In this document: positions 1 to 4,883 of the stretch, piece after piece
Position numbering within the stretch: the stretch's first letter is position 1
How the letters are laid out: each line of letters begins with the position of its first letter
Translations under genes and position numbers: made by a program
Notes under the pieces: generated by a model
Told to the model about the DNA's origin: nothing
Database searches by the model: none
The model's input: the letters and a program-made list of their open reading frames with translations, nothing else
Assembly: GCA_016286835.1 (NCBI GenBank)
Contig: JAEEUD010000101.1
Coordinates: 1-6,836, forward strand
Origin: Pyramidobacter sp.
GTDB lineage: Bacteria > Synergistota > Synergistia > Synergistales > Dethiosulfovibrionaceae
Reading direction: 5' to 3'
DNA length: 6,836 bases

Positions 1-98
1 GCCTCGGCATTGTGGCGCTGTGCCTGATCTTCATGGACATCGGGCGCTACCTTGAAGAACGCATCGATCCGCGTTTGGGAGGAAAAGACCATGCTTGA
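1..98 (+). CDS. C-terminal end of a DppC/OppC-like ABC transporter permease (partial)
   Basis: Only the last 31 codons are in the window, read from base 3 to a TGA at 96-98. They encode a hydrophobic stretch (LGIVALCLIF) followed by GRYLEERIDPRLGGK. A final membrane helix followed by a 'GD-LR--LDPRL' type cytoplasmic tail is the usual ending of the second permease of peptide/nickel ABC importers (DppC, OppC, NikC). In such importers this protein forms half of the inner-membrane pore. The reading frame overlaps the start of the next gene by 8 bases, which suggests translational coupling and one operon with the two ATPases that follow. The identification rests on this short tail and on gene order (permease, then D-type and F-type ATPases), so the family is likely but the substrate cannot be told. 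Confidence 0.72.
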   Translation, partial: LGIVALCLIFMDIGRYLEERIDPRLGGKDHA

Positions 99-846
99 AA
101 TACGTGATCTTCATATCGCCTACCCGAAATCGGCCAGTGAAGCCGTGCGCGGCGTCTCGTTCGATCTTTCGCACGGGCGCATGGCCGGCCTGGTCGGCGA
201 ATCCGGCAGCGGCAAGACGACGATCGTCACGGCGGTGCTCGGCCTGCTGCCCGAGGGCTCGCGCGGGAGCGGCGCGATCCTCTTTGAGGGGAGAAACCTG
301 CTTGCGCTGCCCGAAGACGAGCTGCGGCGGCTGAGATGGAAGGAGATCGCGCTCGTGCCGCAGGGCGCGCAGAACTCGTTCACGCCCGTGAAGACGATCG
401 GTTCGCACATCGAAGAGGTGCTGCGCGTCCATCTGGGCGTGACGGGAGAAACGGCCCGGTCTCGCGCGGCGGAGCTGCTGGAGCAGGTGGAACTGGACGC
501 AAGGATCGTGAAGCGCTACCCGCACGAGCTTTCCGGCGGTCAGAAACAGCGTGCGGCGATCGCCCTGGCGCTGGCCTGTGAGCCGCGGCTGCTGCTGGCC
601 GACGAGCCGACGACGGCGCTGGACGTGATCACGCAGGCGGGCGTTCTGAAGCTGCTCATGCGCCTGAAAGCCGAGCGCGACCTGACAGTGCTGCTGGTCA
701 CGCACGACCTGCCGCTGGCAGCGTCCGTCTGCGACGAACTGCTGGTGATGAAAGACGGCGAGCTCGTCGAGCGCGGCGCGCCGCGAAAGCTGATCCATTC
801 TCCGGAGCAGCCGTACACGCGGCGGCTCGTCGAGGCGATCCTGTAA
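91..846 (+). CDS. Peptide/nickel-type ABC transporter ATP-binding protein (OppD/DppD/NikD type)
   Basis: This 251-aa cytoplasmic ATPase would power import through the permeases encoded upstream. Visible motifs, in order: aromatic A-loop residue Y11, Walker A GESGSGKT at 36-43, Q-loop Q91, signature LSGGQ at 147-151, Walker B LLLADE at 167-172 with catalytic E172, D-loop TALD at 175-178, and H-loop H205. All catalytic positions are intact. It ends with SPEQPYTRRLVEAIL and lacks the C-terminal oligo_HPY extension (with a CxxRCP-like motif) that makes typical OppD/DppD about 320-330 aa; the length is close to NikD. ATG 91 is chosen because GGGAGG (77-82) lies 8 bases upstream; the frame stays open further upstream, but that stretch is permease coding. 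The stop is 14 bases before the next ATPase gene. Peptide, opine or nickel are all possible ligands. Confidence 0.93.
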   Translation: MLEIRDLHIAYPKSASEAVRGVSFDLSHGRMAGLVGESGSGKTTIVTAVLGLLPEGSRGSGAILFEGRNLLALPEDELRRLRWKEIALVPQGAQNSFTPVKTIGSHIEEVLRVHLGVTGETARSRAAELLEQVELDARIVKRYPHELSGGQKQRAAIALALACEPRLLLADEPTTALDVITQAGVLKLLMRLKAERDLTVLLVTHDLPLAASVCDELLVMKDGELVERGAPRKLIHSPEQPYTRRLVEAIL

Positions 847-860
847 AGGAGGCGGAGCCG

Positions 861-1643
861 ATGGAAGAAAACAAAAGCGTCTGCGCGGCCGACCGCCTCT
901 GCATCACGTTCCGCTCGCGCAGCGGCGTGCATCAGGCGGTGAAGGATTTTTCGTTCAGTCTGGAGCGCGGCGGCACGCTGGCCGTGGTCGGACAGTCCGG
1001 CAGCGGCAAGACGACGCTGCTGCGCGCGCTGATCGGCCTCGTTCCGCCGTCGTCGGGGACAGTGACCCTGTTCGGCCATGATGTAAACGCGCTGGACCGG
1101 GACGAGCTGTCGAAAACGCGCCAGCGCTGCGGCTATGTTCCGCAGGATCCCTACGGCGCTCTGCCGCCGGGGCTGACGGCGCTGGAAGCGGTGACGGAAC
1201 CGGCACGGATCGCCCGCAGGCCGTGGACGAAGGACGAGACGCGCGAACGCGCGCGTTCTCTCCTGGCCGAGCTGGGCCTGACCGAAGAACGCGTGCTGAA
1301 TTCGCGCGCCGTAGGCCTTTCCGGCGGCCAGCGCCAGCGCGTCGAACTGGCCCGCGCCCTCGTGCTGGAGCCTGAACTGCTGCTCTGCGACGAGCCCACG
1401 TCGATGCAGGACGTGTCTACGCGCGGCGAGATCGTGTCGGTGTTGGAAGCCCACGTCGCGCGCGGCATGAGCATGGTCTTCGTCACCCACGACCTGAAAC
1501 TGGCAGCGAAGGCCGCCAAAAGGATCATCGTCATGCACAACGGCGAACTCTGCGAAGAGGGCGAATCCGGCCGCATCCTCAGCGCCCCGCAGCATCCCTA
1601 CACCCGCGAGCTGATCGCGGCCATTCCGGAATTGCCGGAATAG
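861..1643 (+). CDS. Peptide/nickel-type ABC transporter ATP-binding protein (OppF/DppF/NikE type)
   Basis: This 260-aa ATPase is the likely heterodimer partner of the preceding one. Motifs: A-loop F17, Walker A GQSGSGKT at 44-51, Q-loop Q95, signature LSGGQ at 153-157, Walker B LLLCDE at 173-178 with E178, and H-loop H210. The D-loop reads SMQD (181-184) where most relatives have SALD; the aspartate is kept. The protein ends after HPYTRELIAAIPELPE, where OppF/DppF members normally continue into the oligo_HPY region, so both ATPases of this operon are the short type. A near-perfect Shine-Dalgarno (AAGGAGG, 846-852) overlaps the stop of the previous gene and sits 8 bases before the ATG. It is the last gene of the operon; a strong hairpin terminator lies about 165 bases downstream. 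The substrate cannot be inferred from the ATPase alone. Confidence 0.93.
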   Translation: MEENKSVCAADRLCITFRSRSGVHQAVKDFSFSLERGGTLAVVGQSGSGKTTLLRALIGLVPPSSGTVTLFGHDVNALDRDELSKTRQRCGYVPQDPYGALPPGLTALEAVTEPARIARRPWTKDETRERARSLLAELGLTEERVLNSRAVGLSGGQRQRVELARALVLEPELLLCDEPTSMQDVSTRGEIVSVLEAHVARGMSMVFVTHDLKLAAKAAKRIIVMHNGELCEEGESGRILSAPQHPYTRELIAAIPELPE

Positions 1644-1647
1644 GGAA

Positions 1648-1656
1648 TGTTATAAT
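1648..1656 (+). promoter_or_regulatory. Possible extended -10 element after the ABC operon
   Basis: TGT followed by a perfect TATAAT (1651-1656) matches the extended -10 form TGnTATAAT. No -35 box is found at 16-18 bases; TTGCCG at 1632-1637 is only 13 bases away. If it is active, a transcript of roughly 200 nt would run through the repeat patch to the terminator at 1810-1869 and would contain no obvious protein. It could equally be chance in an AT-rich gap. Confidence 0.25.
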
Positions 1657-1746
1657 TCAAAGCTGACACGAAGGCACAAAGACACAAAGAAATGCAGAAG
1701 CGAAAAACGTTGGGGCGGGCCTGTGTGTCCGCCCTTGGCTTCAAAG
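1656..1746. repeat. Intergenic repeat-like element with tandem 8-mers and a GC hairpin
   Basis: Three tandem near-identical 8-mers, ACACGAAG, GCACAAAG and ACACAAAG, occupy 1666-1689. They are followed by a GC hairpin whose arms GGGCGGGC (1713-1720) and GTCCGCCC (1727-1734) enclose a 6-base loop. The segment is bracketed by two copies of TTCAAAG (1656-1662 and 1740-1746). CACGAAG/CACAAAG runs and GGGCGGAC-type hairpins are common in dispersed intergenic repeats of many bacteria, so I read this as a copy of such an element. The window holds only one copy, so dispersal is not shown here, and the flanking 7-mers may be chance. Confidence 0.45.
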
Positions 1747-1809
1747 TGAAGAGAAAATGATTTGTATCGGTGAAGCCTTTTCCTCATGTGCACATAACAG
1801 AAAACATGG

Positions 1810-1869
1810 AACCGCCAGATCATCGAATCACGTTTTGTCGAAACACGATTCGATGATCTGGCGGTTTTT
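1810..1869 (+). terminator. Long-stem intrinsic terminator closing the ABC operon
   Basis: The arms 1810-1829 and 1847-1866 are perfectly complementary over 20 bp. The pairing continues inward after two mismatches with GTTT/AAAC (1832-1835 and 1841-1844) around a 5-base loop, TGTCG. On the plus strand the stem runs directly into TTTTT (1865-1869), as an intrinsic terminator should. It separates the ABC operon from the MATE promoter that begins 42 bases later. On the minus strand the stem is not directly followed by a T run, so it is mainly a plus-strand terminator. The stem is longer than termination needs. Confidence 0.82.
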
Positions 1870-1910
1870 ATTCCACAAGTTTGTTCATTCCAGTGTGTCT
1901 CTCCCGTCAT

Positions 1911-1939
1911 TTGAAATCTCTCCCCGCGTGGTTTATAAT
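1911..1939 (+). promoter_or_regulatory. Sigma-70 promoter of the MATE/phosphoesterase unit
   Basis: TTGAAA (1911-1916) and a perfect TATAAT (1934-1939) are separated by exactly 17 bases. Transcription would start near 1946, giving a short leader of about 30 bases before the ATG at 1976. No clear operator palindrome is seen around it, so strong constitutive expression is the simplest reading. Confidence 0.85.
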
Positions 1940-1975
1940 CCTGTTTATCTTTTAAAGTATTCCGGAGGGCGGCGC

Positions 1976-3358
1976 ATGGGGATCGCGCGGGGGAACAAGG
2001 TCGAACTGTTTGAAAAAACGCCGGTGCGGATCGCGCTGGCGAAGATGGCGCTGCCGACGATCATGAGTCAGCTGATCACGCTGATCTACAACATGGCCGA
2101 CACGTGGTTCATCGGGCGGACGAACAATCCGTACATGGTGGCGGCTTCGTCGCTGGTGCTGACGATCTATCTGGCGGTGATGGCCTCGGCCAACCTGTTC
2201 GGCGTCGGCGGCGGCACGCTGGCGGCACGTCTGCTGGGCGCAAAGCGCGAGGACGAAGCGCGCCGGGCCGCCTCGCTCAGCCTGGTGCTGGCGGCGTTTG
2301 CGTCGCTCGTCTTTTCCGGCCTCTGCGCGGCGTTCATGGAGCCGCTTCTGCGACTGCTCGGCGCGAGCGAGAAGACGATGGGCTACGCCAAGGAGTATCT
2401 GCTGTACGTCGTCATCATCGGTGCGTTCCCGACGGTGGTATCCAACACGATGGCGGCGCTGCTGCGCAACGTCGGCTATTCGCGAGAGGCGGGGACGGGG
2501 CTGATGTACGGCGGGCTGCTGAACATGGCGCTCGATCCGCTGTTCATGTTCGTGCTGCTGCCCGACGGACGTCAGGTGGCGGGCGCCGGCATCGCAACGA
2601 TGCTGTCGAACGTGTTCGCGCTCGGCTACTTCGTCTGGGTGTACCGGCGCGTGCGGGGCGACTCGGTGCTGGAGCTTCCGCGCCGCGTCGAGCGCGTGGA
2701 GCCGTCGTCGCTGAAAGCGCTGTTCGGCGTGGGTATCCCAGCGGCGATGGGGATGTTCCTGTTCGATCTCACGAACATGGTCATCAACCGTCTCTCGTCC
2801 GGCTACGGCGACACGGCGCTGGCGGCGATGGGCATCGTCCTCAAGGCGGAGCGGCTGGCGATCAGCACCTGCGTGGGCATCTGCCTGGGCATGATCCCGC
2901 TGGTGGCGTACAACTTCTCGGCGAAGAACTACCCGCGCATGAAGGCGTTCTTCTCGGCCGCGCGCACGGCGGGGCTGGTCGTGTCGTTCACGGGGCTGGT
3001 GCTCTACCGCATTTTTGCCGCCGATCTGGTACGGGTCTTCATCGCGGAGCCGGAAACGATCATGTACGGCACGCAGTTTCTGCAGGCGCGCTGCTTCGCG
3101 ACGCCTTTCATGTTCCTGAGCTTCCACATGGTGCACACGATGCAGGCCATCGGCAAGGGGCGCGTCTCGTTCGCGCTGGCGGCGATCCGTCAGCTGGGGC
3201 TGAACATCCCGCTGCTGTTCGTCATGAATGCCCTGTTCGGCATGAAGGGCATCGTCTGGACGCAGGTGACGGCCGACATCATCAACGTGATGGTGAGCTA
3301 CGTGATCTATCACGCCGTGTGCGGGAAGATCTTTTCGGCGGGGAGTGAGACGCGATGA
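1976..3358 (+). CDS. MATE family efflux transporter (MepA/NorM/DinF-like)
   Basis: This 460-aa inner-membrane antiporter would export organic cations, drugs or metabolites in exchange for Na+ or H+. The length and about 12 hydrophobic segments fit the family, with two MatE repeats at roughly 16-177 and 245-408. Family-like motifs include LPTIMSQLITLIYNMADTWF (27-46), the ANLFGVGGGTLAARLLG segment (72-88), ALLRNVG (161-167) in the first half, and MIPLVAYNFSAKN (306-318) in the second. ATG 1976 is chosen because GGAGGG (1964-1969) lies just upstream and the promoter at 1911-1939 would leave no room for an earlier start. The frame is open upstream to 1757, but that extension runs through the terminator hairpin and promoter. 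The stop overlaps the next start as ATGA. The substrate is unknown. Confidence 0.95.
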   Translation: MGIARGNKVELFEKTPVRIALAKMALPTIMSQLITLIYNMADTWFIGRTNNPYMVAASSLVLTIYLAVMASANLFGVGGGTLAARLLGAKREDEARRAASLSLVLAAFASLVFSGLCAAFMEPLLRLLGASEKTMGYAKEYLLYVVIIGAFPTVVSNTMAALLRNVGYSREAGTGLMYGGLLNMALDPLFMFVLLPDGRQVAGAGIATMLSNVFALGYFVWVYRRVRGDSVLELPRRVERVEPSSLKALFGVGIPAAMGMFLFDLTNMVINRLSSGYGDTALAAMGIVLKAERLAISTCVGICLGMIPLVAYNFSAKNYPRMKAFFSAARTAGLVVSFTGLVLYRIFAADLVRVFIAEPETIMYGTQFLQARCFATPFMFLSFHMVHTMQAIGKGRVSFALAAIRQLGLNIPLLFVMNALFGMKGIVWTQVTADIINVMVSYVIYHAVCGKIFSAGSETR

Positions 3359-3834
3359 CGGCGAAGGTCCTGGTACTGTCCGACACGCACGGGCTGCTGC
3401 GGCCGGCTGTGCTCAAAGCGGCGACGCTCGCCGACTATATCCTCCACGCCGGCGACTTCGACGACGAAAGCACGTACGACGCACTGGAAGCGCTCGCGCC
3501 GCTGGCGGCCGTACGCGGCAACAACGACTGGTCCCTGGAGCGCAGGCTGCGCGATTCGCGGGCGTTCACGATCGAGGAAGTTCGCTTCTTCATGGTCCAC
3601 AACCGCGCCGATGCCCTCCGGGAAATGCGGCCGCGCAGTCCGAAGGACTTCGACGTCGTCGTTTTCGGCCACTCGCACCGCTACTACGAAGAGCGCGAGG
3701 ACGGCGTGCTCTGGCTCAATCCGGGCAGCTGCGGGCGGCGGCGTTTCGGCGGCTCGCTTTCGTTCGCCTGGCTGACAGTGGACGGGAAAGACGTGACGGT
3801 CGAGCGCGTCGATCTGCCGCCCGGTGAACGGTGA
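3355..3834 (+). CDS. YfcE/MJ0936-family metallophosphoesterase
   Basis: This is a 159-aa cytoplasmic phosphodiesterase of the small calcineurin-like (YfcE/MJ0936) family, a usual length for that group. Metal-site motifs are all visible: D10-T-H12 near the N-terminus, GDFD at 32-35, GNND at 54-57, an isolated H81, GHSHR at 104-108, and the family ending LNPGS shortly after. Members hydrolyse model phosphodiesters with Mn2+ or other divalent metals; their natural substrates are mostly unknown. The start codon overlaps the MATE stop (ATGA), with a GGAG at 3342-3345, so it is probably translated by coupling and made together with the transporter. No functional link between the two is established. 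No clear terminator is seen in the 93 bases after its stop. Confidence 0.93.
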   Translation: MTAKVLVLSDTHGLLRPAVLKAATLADYILHAGDFDDESTYDALEALAPLAAVRGNNDWSLERRLRDSRAFTIEEVRFFMVHNRADALREMRPRSPKDFDVVVFGHSHRYYEEREDGVLWLNPGSCGRRRFGGSLSFAWLTVDGKDVTVERVDLPPGER

Positions 3835-3927
3835 GCTTCTGAGCGTACGGCGTGCGCCATGCGGCAAAAGCTGGCCGAAGCTGCTCTTCGGGATAGGCAG
3901 GGCTTTGGGGGCCTCCTGTTCCGTCGC

Positions 3928-3956
3928 TTGACGGCAAGTTATTATGATGGTATAAT
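3928..3956 (+). promoter_or_regulatory. Strong extended -10 sigma-70 promoter of the DUF5058-like operon
   Basis: TTGACG (3928-3933) and a perfect TATAAT (3951-3956) are spaced by exactly 17 bases, and TGG directly before the -10 box gives the extended -10 form TGnTATAAT. Transcription would begin near 3963. Such a near-consensus promoter, followed by a terminator in the leader, suggests that control is exerted after initiation. Confidence 0.9.
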
Positions 3957-3973
3957 CACTCTGTATTAAAGTA

Positions 3974-3996
3974 ACCAGTTCAACTGTTTGAACGGT
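3974..3996. promoter_or_regulatory. Inverted repeat GTTCAA-N4-TTGAAC just after the start site
   Basis: GTTCAA (3978-3983) and TTGAAC (3988-3993) are perfect inverted copies around CTGT. Outside them ACC (3974-3976) can pair with GGT (3994-3996), with A3977 bulged. It sits about 11 bases downstream of the predicted transcription start. It may be a repressor operator (dyad DNA site) or the first hairpin of the leader RNA; the sequence alone does not decide. Confidence 0.5.
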
Positions 3997-4048
3997 GAGT
4001 ATGGACCAACAACCGAACAGCGCTGTTTTGCGCGACGGCCACAGGATC

Positions 4049-4108
4049 AAGGAGAGAGAAACGGCCGGCGTCACTTTGTGTGCGCCGCTGCGTTGCTCTC
4101 TCTTTTTT
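4049..4108 (+). terminator. Intrinsic terminator inside the leader of the DUF5058-like operon
   Basis: The left arm from AAGGAGAGAGAAACG (4049-4063) pairs with CGTTGCTCTCTCTTT (4091-4105) with one A-G mismatch and one G-T pair. The upper stem is CGGCG (4066-4070) with CGCCG (4083-4087), capped by CAC/GTG around a 5-base loop. The stem runs directly into TTTTTT (4103-4108). It lies after the operon's own promoter and 52 bases before its first start codon, so full termination would silence the operon. Confidence 0.85.
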
Positions 4109-4111
4109 CAT

Positions 4112-4131
4112 ATCCGCGTCTGGGCGCGGAT
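4112..4131 (+). other. Second leader hairpin upstream of the ribosome-binding site
   Basis: ATCCGCG (4112-4118) and CGCGGAT (4125-4131) form a perfect 7-bp stem with loop TCTGGG, only 3 bases after the terminator's T run. It is followed by CATTTTGC, so it could add to termination, or it could be a spacer that keeps the ribosome-binding site at 4147-4153 open. Confidence 0.5.
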
Positions 4132-4146
4132 CATTTTGCGAGGAAT

Positions 4147-4153
4147 GGGGAGG
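4147..4153 (+). promoter_or_regulatory. Ribosome-binding site that decides the GTG start
   Basis: GGGGAGG lies 7 bases before GTG 4161. The frame stays open upstream to 4080, but those codons lie in the terminator stem and loop. This site therefore fixes GTG 4161 as the start. Confidence 0.85.
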
Positions 4154-4160
4154 TATTTTC

Positions 4161-4868
4161 GTGAAAGATTATCTGGTAATCGCCAACAGCTGGCAGGTGT
4201 GGCTGTGCGCGTTCATCTGCATCGGCACGATCGCCGTGCAGGCGATCGGATTTGCGCGCCTGTGCTACAAGAACGCCAAGCTCGTCGGCCTGACGAAGGA
4301 ACAGTGCAACAAGAGCTTCCAGTGCGGCATGGTGACTGCGATCGGCCCGTCGCTGAGCTGCTTCATCGGCGCGATCAGCATGATCACCGTCGTTGGCGGT
4401 CCGCTGGCGTGGATGCGTCTGGCCATGATCGGTGCGGCACCGACGGAGCTGACGGCGGCAGCTACGGGAGCTGCGGCGTATGGTCTGGAGATGGGGGCCG
4501 AAGGCTATAACATCGAAGTGATGGCCAACAGCTGGATGACGATGGCGCTCAACGGCTGCGGATGGCTGGTCGTCGTGCTCCTGCTAACACCGTCGATGGA
4601 TAAGATGCGCACGAAGATGGGCGGCGGCGATGAAAAATGGCTGGGTTTGATTACAGCTACGGCATCGATCGGACTGTTTGCCTTCATGGCGACGCAGTAC
4701 TACATGCTGCTTCCCAAAGTGCCCGCTACGGCTTGGGCGGCCATCGCCGGCACGGTCGTGATGATCGTTTGCGCCAAGCTGTCAAATAAGGCTGTCTGGT
4801 TGAAGGAATACGGCCTTGGCATCGCCATTGTCGCCGGCATCGTCGTCGGCGCGATTTTGGACAAGTAA
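4161..4868 (+). CDS. DUF5058-like integral membrane protein, probable transporter subunit
   Basis: This is a 235-aa polytopic membrane protein with about six to seven hydrophobic segments (roughly 11-33, 57-80, 85-108, 127-143, 160-183, 190-206 and 217-233). A conserved-looking core, IGPSLSCFIGA (61-71) followed by GGPLAWMRLAMIGAAPTE (79-96), resembles the core I associate with DUF5058 proteins. That family has no established function, and the match is from memory. Charged or polar residues inside the core (R86, T95, E96) could line a transport path. The start is GTG 4161, set by GGGGAGG at 4147-4153. It is the first gene behind the attenuator-like leader, is followed after 15 bases by a second membrane protein, and then by an M42 peptidase. 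This context suggests uptake of a peptide or amino-acid derivative, which is inference. It has eight cysteines, a fairly high number. Confidence 0.85.
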   Translation: MKDYLVIANSWQVWLCAFICIGTIAVQAIGFARLCYKNAKLVGLTKEQCNKSFQCGMVTAIGPSLSCFIGAISMITVVGGPLAWMRLAMIGAAPTELTAAATGAAAYGLEMGAEGYNIEVMANSWMTMALNGCGWLVVVLLLTPSMDKMRTKMGGGDEKWLGLITATASIGLFAFMATQYYMLLPKVPATAWAAIAGTVVMIVCAKLSNKAVWLKEYGLGIAIVAGIVVGAILDK

Positions 4869-4883
4869 GAGGAGGCGCGAACA

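Larger units (their letters stand above)
1644..1975 (+). other. Intergenic region between the ABC operon and the MATE gene
   Basis: This 332-base gap is visibly richer in A and T than its flanks. I see no convincing gene in it on either strand. It contains a possible extended -10 box just after the ABC stop, a repeat-like patch with a GC hairpin (1656-1746), a 10-bp palindrome ATGTGCACAT at 1786-1795, a long hairpin terminator (1810-1869), and the promoter and ribosome-binding site of the MATE gene (1911-1969). An open minus-strand frame (1650-1910) simply reads through the hairpins and low-complexity sequence. Confidence 0.7.
3835..4160 (+). other. Intergenic and leader region before the DUF5058-like operon
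   Basis: This 326-base region contains no gene that I can support. Bases 3835-3927 show no clear terminator or other structure. From 3928 onward it holds a strong promoter and a leader of about 200 nt with several hairpins, described separately. A plus-strand frame is open from 3995 to 4510, but it runs through the terminator and out of frame into the next gene and has no separate ribosome-binding site. Confidence 0.7.
3963..4160 (+). promoter_or_regulatory. Structured 5' leader with internal terminator (candidate riboswitch or attenuator)
   Basis: About 198 transcribed bases precede the GTG start. In order they hold a bulged 9-bp hairpin (3974-3996), a 12-bp palindrome AACAGCGCTGTT (4016-4027), a purine-rich stretch around 4041-4061, an intrinsic terminator (4049-4108), a second hairpin (4112-4131) and the ribosome-binding site. 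CGGCC (4036-4040) can pair with GGCCG (4063-4067), which includes bases of the terminator's left arm, so an alternative antiterminator fold is possible. I looked for the conserved cores of known classes (T-box, TPP, SAM-I, glycine, lysine, cobalamin, guanidine-I, fluoride, c-di-GMP) and did not recognise any. The ligand or effector is unknown. Confidence 0.6.

Noticed and set aside
540..1595. Long minus-strand open frame opposite the ABC ATPase genes
   Set aside because: It spans two well-supported ATPase genes and their spacer, and its composition is that of a shadow frame with no recognisable domain.
1650..1910. Minus-strand frame of 86 codons in the intergenic gap
   Set aside because: It reads through the GC hairpin, tandem 8-mers and terminator stem. 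Its peptide resembles typical translations of intergenic repeats, and no ribosome-binding site was found.
1757..1975. N-terminal extension of 73 codons for the MATE protein
   Set aside because: It would run through the terminator hairpin and the -35/-10 promoter. ATG 1976 has its own Shine-Dalgarno site and gives the normal family length.
1952..3313. Long minus-strand open frame opposite the MATE gene
   Set aside because: Its translation is dominated by His, Arg, Gln and Asp, typical of an antisense shadow of a GC-rich gene. It has no family motifs, while the plus strand encodes a clear MATE transporter.
2104..3348. Second plus-strand open frame inside the MATE gene
   Set aside because: It is Arg/Gly/Ala-rich with no hydrophobic pattern or motif; an overlapping-frame artefact of high GC.
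3835..3927. Terminator after the phosphoesterase gene
   Set aside because: Only short imperfect stems are present and no T run follows. The operon end may rely on Rho, or transcription may read into the next leader.
3995..4510. Leader peptide or small gene starting at GTG 3995 or ATG 4001
   Set aside because: There is no usable ribosome-binding site, it has no stop before the terminator, no run of a regulatory amino acid, and it continues out of frame into the DUF5058-like gene.
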